Part shown: in pieces, positions 26,248 through 36,504 of the stretch | Layout: each line of letters begins with the position of its first letter | Numbering within the stretch: position 1 is the first letter of the stretch | NCBI RefSeq assembly: GCF_003852525.1 | Contig: NZ_QAJL01000002.1 | Span: 337,907-401,906 of the forward strand | Length of the DNA stretch: 64,000 bases | Reading direction: 5' to 3' | From: Pedobacter sp. KBW06 | GTDB taxonomy: Bacteria > Bacteroidota > Bacteroidia > Sphingobacteriales > Sphingobacteriaceae | The notes under the pieces: model-generated | Database searches by the model: none | The model's input: the letters and a program-made list of their open reading frames with translations, nothing else | What the model was told of the DNA's origin: nothing | Translations under genes and position numbers: made by a program

Positions 26248-28614
26248 TTATTCATCAGGCAAACGGTCTTTATCGTCCTTTTTTCTATTGAACCTATAAA
26301 CGACTGTCGCTGATACCAACCTGCCAATCCTTCTGGATTCAGATTCCAGATGATAGGTATCTGTATTGGTAATGCGTTTATCGACCATCGAATCAAAAAC
26401 ATTGATGACCCCCAGGGTAAAGGACATCTTATCCTTTAAAAAGTCTTTGCTCGCTGCCATATCGACCCTGTATTGTGCTTTATTGATGCTTTGGATATCC
26501 TGCTTTTTACCCGTATAGTTGAAGCTTGATTCTATAGAGAAGTTTTTAGGGAATTTCATCTTCGAACCAATTCTTGTAAACCAGGTCTGATCTTCAGCAC
26601 TGTAGTTTTTTCCTTCGTATGCCCCCTGCTGCTTATACTTATAATAGTTAAAGTCCCATGATAAACGCCACCATCCAAATGGGTTGTAACTGCTGGAAAG
26701 CTCCAGGCCATAACGATTTTCAAAATCAAGGTTAACCGGGGTACTCACAAAATAGCCGTCAGGTGTCTGCTCGATAACAAACTGGAAATAATTGGTGGTA
26801 TGTTTATAATAAATGGAAGGATTAATATTCAGTTTCCCCAGCCTCTTAATCAAAGAGAATTCAAATGAATTGGTATAAGTGGGATCCAGGTCCGGGTTTC
26901 CGACAGTCAGGTTTCGGGTATCGGATAGTCCCGAGAAGGGATTGAGCTGCCAAAACTGAGGCCTGTTGATCCTTCGGCTATAGCTCAGCTGAAACTCCGC
27001 ACTTTCGGGAAGTTTATACGTCAGATGAACCGTTGGAAAAAGGTTCAGGTAATTTTTGTTGTTATTGAATGTTCCTGCACGGTCTGAGATTCCAATATGA
27101 GACAATTCGGCCCTTAAGCCAAGGAGATAACCAAACTTATCGATCTTATTTCCATACTGCATGTAGGCGCTATACAAATTCTCATCATACTTCAGTTTAT
27201 TGTTATATTTTCCCAGCAATATCCCATCTGCTTTTGCCTGGTAGTCGCTCCTGATGGCACGAAGGTCTGTCCTGATTCCGGCTTCAAAGCGGGAGTCCTT
27301 GGAAAAGGCAGTAACGAAATCACTTTGGATATAGATGTCGTCGCTGCTTTCAATATTGCGTGAAGTAAGTCTGGAGATCATTTTGGAGACCGCAGCATTC
27401 TTTTGCTGGCTGATGTCCTGGTTTTCATCGTCATTCCAGAAATCATACTGAAGGTTAGTGGTCCATTTCTGGTCTTTGTTATCAAAGGTTTTTACATAAT
27501 TCAATTCCAGCTGGTTGTATCGTTGTGGTTCTCTGTAGTTTTCGAAACGTGTAATTGCACTGTCGAGGGTGTTGCCTCCGTTATAATAGGCATATCCGAA
27601 ATTGGTGGTATCTCTGTTGAACAAGGTACTGTGATAAAAACTGCCCGTCACCGTGTTTTTAGGATTGATGTAATAATCCCCCCCAACGTAAATATTGTAA
27701 GTATCGTCATTCCTTTTTTGCCTGTTCTGCTGACGCAGGGTGTTTGTCAGCCCGTTTTTGGTAGTCGTTTGAAAGCGTTTCTCCTCTGCGTAAAAATCTC
27801 TGGACCGGCCACCCACATTGGAGAAAAGGTTAAACTTCTCCGTTTTATAACTCAGGTTTACATTGCTATGGTAGTTGACCGGGTCCCCAAGTCCGGCCTG
27901 AACAGATCCGTTTAATCCGCCTTGTGCATTTTTCTTCAGTACAATATTAATGATCCCTCCTCCCCCCTGCGCCTCGTACCTTGCTGAAGGGTTGGTAATC
28001 ACTTCCACCTTTTCTATATTGCTTGCCGGAATCTGCTCCAGACCGTTATTGGCAGTAAGCATGGAAGGTTTTCCGTTGATTAATACACGGACACTGCCAT
28101 TGCCTCTTAAACTAACACCACCATTGGCATCAACACTTACGGAAGGCACATTATTCAAAATATCATTTGCAGAACCTCCTTTCGAAATCAGGTCTTTTCC
28201 AACATTAAAAACCTTCTTATCAAGGTTCAGCTCCACTGTGGATTTCTCTCCAACAACATCTACCGATTTCAGTAACTTAACATCCTCCTGTAACAGGATG
28301 TTGCCCAGATTTGTAGCTTCTTTGATTTGCTTATTTTCCAGTAAAACCGTTTTATAAGAAATGAATTCTATTTTCAGGTGATACTGTCCCGGACTGGCAA
28401 GCAGGGAAAATTCTCCCTTTTTATCCGTTACTGCCGTCTTTATGATTTTATTTCCTGTAAGTGACAACAAGGTGATTCCTGCATATTCCAATGGCTGTTG
28501 TGTGGTATTGTCCAGCACCTTTCCTCTGATGTTCACTTCCGGAGCCTGTTGTGCCGGACTTTTTAAGCTGCAAAATATTAGAAAGATCAGGATTAACTTT
28601 TCGACATTATTCAT
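26248..28614 (-). CDS. TonB-dependent receptor / outer-membrane beta-barrel family protein
   Basis: Outer-membrane protein of 788 residues. The start at 28614 (MNNVEKLILIFLIFCSLKSPAQQ) gives a signal peptide; the frame is open 42 codons further up but overlaps the kinase promoter region. Order: carboxypeptidase-like domain (about 28-110), plug with VDVVGEKSTVELNLDKKVFNV and VRVLINGKPSML (about 120-230), and an outer-membrane beta-barrel of the OMP_b-brl_3 type ending VVYRFNRKK. It lacks SusC hallmarks and a SusD partner. Such receptors often sit next to LytS/LytTR pairs, and here that pair is divergent, 209 bp away, suggesting regulation. Substrate unknown. Confidence 0.88.
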   Translation of the reverse strand: MNNVEKLILIFLIFCSLKSPAQQAPEVNIRGKVLDNTTQQPLEYAGITLLSLTGNKIIKTAVTDKKGEFSLLASPGQYHLKIEFISYKTVLLENKQIKEATNLGNILLQEDVKLLKSVDVVGEKSTVELNLDKKVFNVGKDLISKGGSANDILNNVPSVSVDANGGVSLRGNGSVRVLINGKPSMLTANNGLEQIPASNIEKVEVITNPSARYEAQGGGGIINIVLKKNAQGGLNGSVQAGLGDPVNYHSNVNLSYKTEKFNLFSNVGGRSRDFYAEEKRFQTTTKNGLTNTLRQQNRQKRNDDTYNIYVGGDYYINPKNTVTGSFYHSTLFNRDTTNFGYAYYNGGNTLDSAITRFENYREPQRYNQLELNYVKTFDNKDQKWTTNLQYDFWNDDENQDISQQKNAAVSKMISRLTSRNIESSDDIYIQSDFVTAFSKDSRFEAGIRTDLRAIRSDYQAKADGILLGKYNNKLKYDENLYSAYMQYGNKIDKFGYLLGLRAELSHIGISDRAGTFNNNKNYLNLFPTVHLTYKLPESAEFQLSYSRRINRPQFWQLNPFSGLSDTRNLTVGNPDLDPTYTNSFEFSLIKRLGKLNINPSIYYKHTTNYFQFVIEQTPDGYFVSTPVNLDFENRYGLELSSSYNPFGWWRLSWDFNYYKYKQQGAYEGKNYSAEDQTWFTRIGSKMKFPKNFSIESSFNYTGKKQDIQSINKAQYRVDMAASKDFLKDKMSFTLGVINVFDSMVDKRITNTDTYHLESESRRIGRLVSATVVYRFNRKKDDKDRLPDE

Positions 28615-28787
28615 CGTTTGATTGGTTTTAGTTTTCCGAAAATGATCAAATACAAGACGCCAAAAAGAGGATAACGCTACACAGCATACAAAGGAGTACC
28701 AACAAGTTGAATACGATGGCAAAGCGGTTCCATAGGTCAATTCTATATTTCCATCTATATTTCAGACACATTCGTCGACAAAAGGAC

Positions 28788-28815
28788 TTGATTTCTCCCC
28801 TGAACTCTATATTTG
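28788..28815 (+). promoter_or_regulatory. Promoter of the LytS/LytTR two-component genes
   Basis: TTG (28788-28790), 17-nt spacer, TATATTTG (28808-28815): a full match to the Bacteroidota -33/-7 pattern. The start site would fall near 28822, only about 2 nt before the chosen ATG. Confidence 0.6.
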
Positions 28816-28823
28816 ATAGGAAT

Positions 28824-29909
28824 ATGTCACTATTTGAGAAAATTGTACACTATAGCACGGTATATAGAATACCTAGCCATATCCTTTTCTGGGTGATGGT
28901 TTTTTTATTGTCGGTTAGCAAACCGGAGCAATATACATCTGTATCCGGGGAGTTAAGAACTGAATTGATTACGGAGGGATTTGCTCTTTTTTTATCTATG
29001 ATCCCTACTTATTTCGTGGCTTACCTCGTCATTCCAAAACTATTAAATGCAAAGAATTATTATTTTGTAATCTTTTATTTCCTGATCAGCAGCTACCTGA
29101 TCTGCGTTTTTTCAAGAACGGTAGTTATTTATGTCGTAGAGCCCCTGGTAAGAATCCCACCTTTTGACCAGGAATCCTTTCTGGAAATACTAACAGATAT
29201 TCCCAAGCTTGCAGGTTCTTATTTTCTTCATGATTTTTCCACAGCCTGGGTTTTTACCTTTCTAAAATTACTCAAGGATCAATACCTTGTTCAAAAGCGT
29301 GCACTTCAGCTGGAAAAAGAAAAAGCAGAAGCAGAGCTTAAAATTTTAAAGATTCAGCTGAACCCTCATTTTCTTTTCAATACCCTAAATAACATTTACT
29401 CGTTATCCCTCATGAATTCAGCCGTGACCTCAAAGTCTATTGCTGGTTTGTCTGAAATTCTGGATCATGTACTTTACCGTTGCGATGGCACCTATGTACC
29501 TTTATCGGCTGAGGTTACGCTTTTACAGAATTACATTGGCCTGGAAAAGCTAAGGTATGATGACCGTCTGCAGGTAAATTTTCAGCAATCGATAGATGAA
29601 AACGCAGAAATAGCCCCACTGATTTTACTATCCCTGGTAGAGAATGCTTTTAAATACGGCGCCGGAGAAGACATTGGAAATCCGGTGATCAACATCCACC
29701 TGAAGCTTCAGAACAATCATTTCGAATTTATGGTCTCGAATTCTTTTATGCCCAGGGAGAACAAGAATAAAAATGAACAAATCGGATTAAACAACATCAG
29801 GAAACAGCTGGATTTAATTTATCCAAAAAATTACGAGCTGAACCTGTCTCAACATGAAGAGACTTTTGTAGCTTTATTAACCATTGACCTACAACATCCC
29901 CAGGTATAA
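28824..29909 (+). CDS. LytS/YehU-type sensor histidine kinase
   Basis: Inner-membrane kinase of 361 residues. The start at 28824 (MSLFEKIVHYSTVYRIPSHILFW) is chosen from the promoter just upstream; the longer frame from 28707 lacks family-like sequence. About four membrane helices span residues 15-150, then a coiled-coil linker (QKRALQLEKEKAEAELK) and the His_kinase domain with phospho-acceptor His182 in LNPHFLFNTLNNI and the N-box VENAFKYGAG (about 272-281). It is 12 bp ahead of a LytTR response regulator, its certain partner. There is no separate sensor domain, so the membrane segment may sense directly. Confidence 0.92.
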   Translation: MSLFEKIVHYSTVYRIPSHILFWVMVFLLSVSKPEQYTSVSGELRTELITEGFALFLSMIPTYFVAYLVIPKLLNAKNYYFVIFYFLISSYLICVFSRTVVIYVVEPLVRIPPFDQESFLEILTDIPKLAGSYFLHDFSTAWVFTFLKLLKDQYLVQKRALQLEKEKAEAELKILKIQLNPHFLFNTLNNIYSLSLMNSAVTSKSIAGLSEILDHVLYRCDGTYVPLSAEVTLLQNYIGLEKLRYDDRLQVNFQQSIDENAEIAPLILLSLVENAFKYGAGEDIGNPVINIHLKLQNNHFEFMVSNSFMPRENKNKNEQIGLNNIRKQLDLIYPKNYELNLSQHEETFVALLTIDLQHPQV

Positions 29910-29921
29910 AATATTAATTCC

Positions 29922-30629
29922 ATGAAAGTAAAATGTCTCCTTGTAGACGATGAACCGCTGGCCATTCAACTGATCCAAAAACACATTGATCAACTTGATT
30001 CTTTTGAGGTGGTTGGTACCTGCGGGAATGCCATTAAGGCTTTGGAAGTGCTAAGATCTACACAGGTGGACTTGTTGTTTCTGGATATTAAGATGCCCCA
30101 GATTTCGGGAATTGACTTTTTAAAGACCTTGAGAAACCCTCCGGCAGTGATCATTACCACGGCTTACCGGGAGTTCGCCATTGAGGGGTATGACCTGGAC
30201 CTTATTGACTACCTCTTAAAGCCCATTACCTTTGACCGCTTTTTTAAAGCAATTGAACGATATTTAAGATTAAATCACCAAAGCAGTCCTACCTTGCTTC
30301 CCCCCAGTGACCAACAGTTTATGTACCTTAAATCGGGAGGTAAGTTTCACAAATTAAATATTGAAGAGGTCTTATATATAGAAAGTCTGAAAGACTATGT
30401 AGTTGCTCATTGTATTGGCAACAAGATCACAGCTAAATATAAAATCAGCGATCTGGAGACGGAATTACAAGGCAAAGGTTTTCTGCGCATCCACCGGTCT
30501 TACCTGATCAATCTGAAAAGGGTTACTGCTTTTACGACCTATGATATTGAAATCGGAAATGCTGAAATTCCCATTGGTGCAAGTTATAAAGAATATGTAT
30601 TTAAGGCCCTACAGCGGCCTGCACTCTGA
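29922..30629 (+). CDS. LytTR-family response regulator
   Basis: DNA-binding response regulator of 235 residues and partner of the LytS-type kinase. The receiver domain (1-120) has the acidic pocket VDDEP (Asp9/Asp10), phospho-acceptor Asp55 in LFLDIKMP, and Lys in LLKPI. The LytTR domain (about 133-232) has YIESLKDYVVAHC and GFLRIHRSYLINLKRV. Likely targets are its own neighbourhood, including the divergent TonB-type receptor gene; no direct-repeat sites were identified. Confidence 0.95.
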   Translation: MKVKCLLVDDEPLAIQLIQKHIDQLDSFEVVGTCGNAIKALEVLRSTQVDLLFLDIKMPQISGIDFLKTLRNPPAVIITTAYREFAIEGYDLDLIDYLLKPITFDRFFKAIERYLRLNHQSSPTLLPPSDQQFMYLKSGGKFHKLNIEEVLYIESLKDYVVAHCIGNKITAKYKISDLETELQGKGFLRIHRSYLINLKRVTAFTTYDIEIGNAEIPIGASYKEYVFKALQRPAL

Positions 30630-30690
30630 ATTACTTTGGGAAATTTTTCATAACTTAATGATCGTAAAGACATAAAGTTAATCGCCTGTC

Positions 30691-31116
30691 ATGAAAGACA
30701 TCACAAAAAAATACAGCAATGGAGAGGTGACCATCGTCTGGAAACCTGGCGTCTGCATCCATTCAAAAATCTGCTGGCAAGGACTTGCGGAAGTATTCAA
30801 TCCTGCTGAACGACCATGGATAAAACCGAAAGCAGCAACAACCGATCAGATCATCGCACAAATTAAACAATGTCCATCCGGTGCACTCAGTTACTACCTG
30901 AATGATCAGGCAGAAGAATCCCAGGAATGCCATGCTGAAAGCATCGTAGAGGCCATTTCAAATGGACCATTATTGGTCTACGGAAACCTCATTGTGAAAG
31001 ACAAGGATGGAAATGAAACCAGAAAGAATAAAGTAACTGCTTTTTGCAGGTGTGGTGCTTCAGCCAATAAACCTTATTGCGACGGAACCCACACTAAAAT
31101 AGGATTTACATCCTGA
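30691..31116 (+). CDS. (4Fe-4S) mono-cluster plus CDGSH zinc-finger/iron-sulfur protein
   Basis: A 141-residue soluble iron-sulfur protein of two modules. The N-terminal Fer4_19-type domain (about 3-70) has Cys residues in CIHSKICWQG and QCPSGALSY. The C-terminal CDGSH domain (about 88-140) has the 2Fe-2S ligands in CRCGASANKPYCDGTH (three Cys, one His). Such two-module proteins are common in Bacteroidota and proposed to act in redox or iron handling; a precise role is unknown. It follows the response regulator by 61 bp on the same strand; cotranscription is possible but not shown. Confidence 0.9.
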   Translation: MKDITKKYSNGEVTIVWKPGVCIHSKICWQGLAEVFNPAERPWIKPKAATTDQIIAQIKQCPSGALSYYLNDQAEESQECHAESIVEAISNGPLLVYGNLIVKDKDGNETRKNKVTAFCRCGASANKPYCDGTHTKIGFTS

Positions 31117-31378
31117 TACCGGGAACAGCTGGACTTATGCAATTGAAGCAGCTGGTTCTTCCTGCTCTTTATAAACAGAAAGCTCCAGCTTGCGCCGAAG
31201 CTTTCAGCCCCACACGGGTCAAAAGATAACCTTAAAAAATTGAAAGCGTTTTTAACTGATACCTGCATTATCGCTAAGCTTAGCCGAGTAATAGGCCGGG
31301 GTTAATTAATAGTTCTATACTCCTATTACGAATCTTCTCCCCTAAGCGTTGCCTGATCAAAAAATAAACCTGCTGTAG
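31117..31378. other. Intergenic gap between converging units
   Basis: 262 bp between the CDGSH gene and the end of the GH2-malectin gene. It contains no convincing reading frame, promoter box or strong U-tailed hairpin. Confidence 0.5.
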
Positions 31379-34042
31379 CTAAATTTTCCTGAGCTTCAAA
31401 GCATTTAACACCGGCTTACCCAGTACCGGAATAAAATCCAGGCGGATTCCTTTACCATTAGTTACATTCAGTCTCGTCTTCTTTTCCACCGCCCTTGTAA
31501 CACCATATTCGGCTGAAATATTAAAATTCTCCAACAATAAAACCTCATTTATTTTCAGGCTAAAAACCCTTTGTTCTTTCTCTTCTTTCATCTTTTTATG
31601 ATCTAGGTTATAAGCCAAAGCTTCTTTCTCCAGCCCTCCAAGAAGTTCAGCAAAGTATAGAGTCAATTCATATTCCCCATCGGGAACATCCATTTTATAC
31701 TGCTTCAGGTCTACCTGTTGCGTCTGAAAAATGGGATCAAGTTCTGTTTCCAGGATATTCCGGTCAGATCCATAAGACATCCGGTCATTTGCAGCTTTAA
31801 AAGGCTGTCCGCCTACAGATCCCCAGGCCCCCTTTCTATAAGGTTGATCCGGAATCCATAATTGTTTTTCTTTTTCATCTATAAAATAACGTTTAGCCCC
31901 CAGCAGGATCTGTAAAGAATTAAAGTTTTCATTTGAAAAATGATCAGGCAGCAGTTTAAACTTTAGCTCCCTCTCCTCCATTAATCCGCTATGTTCCGGA
32001 TCAACCGCCCTCAATTTATTGATGCCATTGATGAAAGGTACTGCCCATTCACAAAGGTGATCCGTAGCAGGTTTTATACCCAGGCTCTTTCCATTTAAAA
32101 ACAACTCTACAGCCTTTAGATTGGTGGCGACCTGAATCAATTGCGTACAGACCTGAGCTGCAGAATCTGCCATTCCTGTTCTTTCTTTCCAATGTGCAGA
32201 ACTGATCTTTAGAAAAGGTTCTTTTAACAAATAGGCCTGATAAAGATAATAGGTATCTTTTGGTTCTCTTGATAAGGTCAGCAATCCTTTATTATTTACA
32301 TGCGGCATGGTTTCCTCCCTCGTTTCGGAATTGAAATCAGCCAGATTCCAGACCATGGCCCCATTTACGAAAGGCCGGCTCAAAATCGCATTCAGGTAAA
32401 CCTGGTTAAACTTCAGCGCATATTCTACACTCTTATCAAAGCGAACCGGAGAAAAGGAACGGATTCTCGGATCTGCATCCGCTCCAAATTCTGTGACCAA
32501 CATTGGTTTCTCAGGCAATTCAGTATGGTGTTTATCTAAAAACTGTGCAAATCCATCCAGGTTTCCTCCATACCACCCCTGGTACAAGTTCCATCCCAAC
32601 ACCATTGGAATCTTTGTCAGACCGACTTTATGGTACCTCTCAAAATCTCCATGACAAGCCAGCATGGTGTATCTTGAAGCATCTTCTTTTCTTGTCAGGA
32701 TTTCCAGCGATTCTGCCAATTCCCGGATATGATCAAAATAAAGCGCTTGTCTTTCCTTGTCGTTTACAAATTTAGGCCTGAGCAGAATCTCATTCATATA
32801 CGCCCAGATGACCACACTTGGATGGTTGAAATTCTGTTTGATCATCTCCAGCTGCATCTGTTCGCAATTACGCTTAAATGCATCGGTCTCGGTAATCGCA
32901 TTGACCAATGGAATTTCCACCGAAGCTAAGATCCCAAGACGGTCGCAGGTTTCAAGGATCACCGGGTCCTGAGGATAATGTGCTACCCTCAGAAAGTTCC
33001 CTCCCATTTCTTTGATCAGCGTTACATCGCGGATTTGTAAAGCTTCAGGAACAGCATTCCCGAGACCCTCATAATCCTGGTGCCGGCTTGCGCCCACAAG
33101 TTTCAGCGGTTTTCCGTTTAGAAAAAAACCTTGCGCTGCATCAAACTTAAACCAGCGGAATCCTAAAGGATATTGCAAAAGATCAATGACCGACTGGTCT
33201 TTTGGATCAACAATTTTCGTAACTACACGATAGAGGTTTGGATGTTCCGGCGACCATAAGTCAGGATGTGCTACCGCCGGCAAATACTGGGTTAACGCTT
33301 TCTCTTCTCCCGCCTTGATACTCAACTGAGAGACCAGGGAAGAAACCTGCTTTCCACGCGCATCATAAATTGCCGTATTCAGCTGAAGTTTCCGGAACCG
33401 ATCTGAGGAATTCAGCATCAATGCTTTCAGTTTCAACACCCCTTTTTCATTAGAAACCAGGGGTGTACTCAGGTAAACCCCATTTGAGCCATGATCTTGA
33501 TTAGAAAAATGAACTTTATCCGTAATCAACAAGTTTACATTCCTGTAAATACCGCCAAAAAAGGTAAAATCTGCGGTTAAAGGAGCAATATCTTCGTTAA
33601 AGCGATTTGTTACTTTTACCAGAATTTCATTCGTAAAGCTGCCATCAAATTTCAGAAAAGCAGTCAGCGGAATCCTGAATCCCGTGTATCCACCGATATG
33701 TTTTCCTGCCAGCCGACCATTTACATAAATTTCCGTTTCCTGATTTACCCCGTCAAAACAAAGGAAAACCTGTTTATCCTTTAGCGCTGCATTGGTTTTA
33801 AGCGTTCTTTTATACCAGCCTGTTCCCCGGTAATATCCAGGTTCATCATCCATCACATCTTTAGCGTTCCAGGTATGCGGCAGGGACACCCGCTCCCAGT
33901 TCTTTTCATCTTTACTAAACGACCATTGGTCATTAAAGCCAATTTGCTGTCTGTTTCCAACAGACAGCAATGCTTTTGAAAATATTGGGGTATTCAGCAA
34001 TGCGCAGATCATAAAAAGGTACAGTCGTTTTAAATTTCCCAT
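31379..34042 (-). CDS. GH2 glycosidase with C-terminal malectin-like domain
   Basis: Secreted family 2 glycoside hydrolase of 887 residues from ATG 34042 (MGNLKRLYLFMICALLNTPIFSKA), probably a beta-galactosidase or related exo-enzyme. Order: sugar-binding jelly roll (about 30-180), Ig-like domain (about 185-295), TIM barrel (about 297-600) with acid/base Glu418 in WAYMNEI and nucleophile Glu518 in VTEFGAD, a further beta domain, and a malectin-like carbohydrate-binding domain at the end (about 735-887, with YELTLYFAELLGG and VFSLKINEVLLLENFNI). Last gene of the third PUL, 86 bp after the broken GH3 gene. The specificity cannot be settled from sequence. Confidence 0.9.
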   Translation of the reverse strand: MGNLKRLYLFMICALLNTPIFSKALLSVGNRQQIGFNDQWSFSKDEKNWERVSLPHTWNAKDVMDDEPGYYRGTGWYKRTLKTNAALKDKQVFLCFDGVNQETEIYVNGRLAGKHIGGYTGFRIPLTAFLKFDGSFTNEILVKVTNRFNEDIAPLTADFTFFGGIYRNVNLLITDKVHFSNQDHGSNGVYLSTPLVSNEKGVLKLKALMLNSSDRFRKLQLNTAIYDARGKQVSSLVSQLSIKAGEEKALTQYLPAVAHPDLWSPEHPNLYRVVTKIVDPKDQSVIDLLQYPLGFRWFKFDAAQGFFLNGKPLKLVGASRHQDYEGLGNAVPEALQIRDVTLIKEMGGNFLRVAHYPQDPVILETCDRLGILASVEIPLVNAITETDAFKRNCEQMQLEMIKQNFNHPSVVIWAYMNEILLRPKFVNDKERQALYFDHIRELAESLEILTRKEDASRYTMLACHGDFERYHKVGLTKIPMVLGWNLYQGWYGGNLDGFAQFLDKHHTELPEKPMLVTEFGADADPRIRSFSPVRFDKSVEYALKFNQVYLNAILSRPFVNGAMVWNLADFNSETREETMPHVNNKGLLTLSREPKDTYYLYQAYLLKEPFLKISSAHWKERTGMADSAAQVCTQLIQVATNLKAVELFLNGKSLGIKPATDHLCEWAVPFINGINKLRAVDPEHSGLMEERELKFKLLPDHFSNENFNSLQILLGAKRYFIDEKEKQLWIPDQPYRKGAWGSVGGQPFKAANDRMSYGSDRNILETELDPIFQTQQVDLKQYKMDVPDGEYELTLYFAELLGGLEKEALAYNLDHKKMKEEKEQRVFSLKINEVLLLENFNISAEYGVTRAVEKKTRLNVTNGKGIRLDFIPVLGKPVLNALKLRKI

Positions 34043-34128
34043 TGGAATATCATTGTAATTAAAGGTCATGATTTATCATCACCTGTTTTTTGTAAGCAGT
34101 ATGCTGATGATCGTTAATTTACTCCGGA

Positions 34129-36394
34129 TTATTTAAGCTCAAAATCCTTTTCCAGACGAATCAGATCAGAAGAGGTACCCAGCATTAACTTAAAAGTACC
34201 AGGCTCTGTCTGCCAGCCGGCTCCGGGTTTATAAAAGGAAAGCTGATCAGGGCTGACCACAAAATTGATGACCTTACTTTCTCCCGGAAGAAGCATTACC
34301 TTTTTAAAATCCTTCAGTTCTTTAACAGGCCTGACTACAGTTGCCACTTTATCCTGTAAATACAATTGCACCACTTCTTCTCCTTTGTAAGCTCCTGTGT
34401 TGGTTAACTTAAAACTCAGCTTCAGACTTTCCCCTTTTTTGATCACCTCCTGACTTAAAACTCAGCTTCAGACTTTCCCCTTTTTTGATCACCTCCTGCG
34501 CTATATTAAGTGCGCTATACTCAAAGCTGGTATAACTCAGGCCATATCCAAAGGCATAAAGCGGGCTATTGGGTGCATCGATATAGGCGGATTTATAACG
34601 GATGTCCCCGGGTTTCGTCACCGGTCTTCCGGTATTGGCATGGTTATAAAACAGAGGAATTTGTCCTAGGGACCTTGGAAAGGTGAGCGGCAATTTTCCG
34701 GAAGGATTTTCGGCACCTGACAGGACATCGGCAAGGGCATTTCCTGCTTCGGCACCAAGCCAGAACGCATAAACGATGGCATCTGCTTTCTCTGCAATGG
34801 CATTAAATACCAGAGGCCTGCCGGCCATCAGCACCACAATGACTTTTTTCCCTGTTGCTTTTACTGCATTAAATAAAGCTTCCTGCCTTCCCGGCAAATC
34901 GATATTCGCCCTTGACTTCGCTTCCCCGGTCATGTCTCCTGCCTCGCCTAAAACCATCAGGACCACATCCGCTGCCTCCGCAGTTTTGACGGCCAGATTA
35001 AACCCTGTAGAAACCGTATCATTTAATTCACATCCCTTTGCATAGCTCAGCTCAACCTTATTGCCCAGCTTTTGTTGTAAACCATCATAGACATTGGTCA
35101 TATTTGCGGTATCTGCATAAACGGTCCAGGTACTCGCCAGGTCTGCCTTTGCTTTGACCAGTGGCCCGATTAAAGCAATTTTTTTAATCCCTGCATTTAA
35201 AGGAAGCAGGTTCTTTTCATTTTTTAGCAGTACGATAGATTGGGTGGCGACAGCTCTGGCAATCCGCGCATGTTCCGGATCTTTCATGACCAGTTCCTCT
35301 CTTTTGAAATCCGAAAACTTATAGGGATCATCAAACAGTCCCAATTCAAATTTCTTATATAAGATCCGCTTTACAGCATCATCGATCAGTGCCGGTTTTA
35401 CTTTACCCGATTTAACCAGGTTTTCCAGCTCTCCGATATAAGCGCCGCTTTCCATATCCATATCGCTCCCGGCAGTAATCGCAAATTCCGAAGCATCTGC
35501 CAGGTTTTGTGCAAATCCCCATGGAATCATCTCCCGCACAGACCCCCAGTCGCTCACCACAAAACCTTTATAATTCCAGTCTTTCTTTAAAATATCGCGT
35601 TGCAGATAAGTACTCGCTGTGGCCGGAATGCCATTCAGGGTATTGAAGGAATTCATAAAGGTGGCTACCCCCGCATCTGCCGCAGCTTTAAAAGGAGGCA
35701 GGTAAACTTCATGGAGCATTTGTTCACTCATGTCTACCGGATTATAATCCCGGCCGGCAAAAGCAGCACCATAGGCAGCAAAGTGTTTTACGCAGGCCAT
35801 CAGCGCATCTGTTCCGCCCAATTTCTCCCCCTGAAATCCCAGAATCCTCGCTCTGGCAATGGCCGATCCCAGATAAGGATCCTCTCCTGCTCCTTCCATT
35901 ACCCTTCCCCATCTTGGATCTCTGGCAATATCAACCATAGGCGCAAATGTCCAGTGGATTCCTGAAGCTGCAGCTTCTTTGGCCGCGATGTGTGCCGACT
36001 GGCGAATGGCATCCATATTCCAGGAAGCAGCTTCTGCCAGAGGAACAGGAAAGACCGTTTTATAACCATGGACAACATCCAGGCTAAACAACAACGGGAT
36101 TTTTAAGCGCGATTGCAATGCCACCGCCTGAATGGCCCGGGTATCTTTTACGCCCTTCACATTCAGCATAGAACCGACCATTCCGGCTTTAATATCTTTC
36201 AGAAGTTCGTCTTTCCGGTTACTTACCGGTCCGGTGAGTTCACGCCCTGAGTACTGGTTCAACTGACCAATCTTTTCTTTCAAACTCATCAGCCGAAGCA
36301 ATGAATCCACTCTTTTGTCAATGTGTTTATCCTGGGCGGATGCAATTGAAACGTTTAATCCTAATAAACAGAGGAACAGCTGGTATTTTTTCAT
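34129..36394 (-). pseudogene. GH3 beta-glucosidase (BglX-like), frameshifted by a 46-bp tandem duplication
   Basis: Periplasmic glycoside hydrolase family 3 enzyme, disrupted late. From ATG 36394 (MKKYQLFLCLLGLNVSIASAQ) the frame gives the N-terminal TIM barrel with KHFAAYG and nucleophile Asp282 in GFVVSDWGS, then the alpha/beta sandwich. After IKKGESLKLSFK it enters a second, out-of-frame copy of the same 46 bp and stops at 34409-34411 (661 residues). The remaining fibronectin-III-like domain continues in another frame to 34129. Removing one copy restores a single frame of 739 residues, a normal BglX-like length. The truncated product keeps both catalytic domains but lacks the FnIII-like domain, so activity is uncertain. 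Confidence 0.88.
34407..34498. repeat. Perfect 46-bp tandem duplication inside the GH3 gene
   Basis: Copies at 34407-34452 and 34453-34498 are identical. As 46 is not a multiple of three, the duplication shifts the frame. Exactness implies a very recent, potentially reversible event, or an assembly artefact. Confidence 0.92.
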
Positions 36395-36462
36395 CAATAT
36401 ATATTTGATTTTTATCGCTTATGAAAATATCATAAGTAGCTATAAAAATTTTCTTTGGAAAG

Positions 36463-36497
36463 AAAAGGTTCAGCTCCTGTTAAGCGCTGAACCTTTT
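36463..36497 (-). terminator. Hairpin after the third susCD pair
   Basis: A 12-bp perfect stem (36463-36474 with 36486-36497), followed on the minus strand by CTTTCC after a TTTT arm. It lies 7 bp past the susD stop and 68 bp before the GH3 start, so it may partly terminate transcription into the two hydrolase genes. Confidence 0.7.
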
Positions 36498-36504
36498 CAT
36501 TTGT

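Noticed and set aside
27403..27915. 170-codon plus-strand frame inside the TonB-type receptor gene
   Set aside because: Fully antisense to a well-supported coding region, with composition of a shadow frame.
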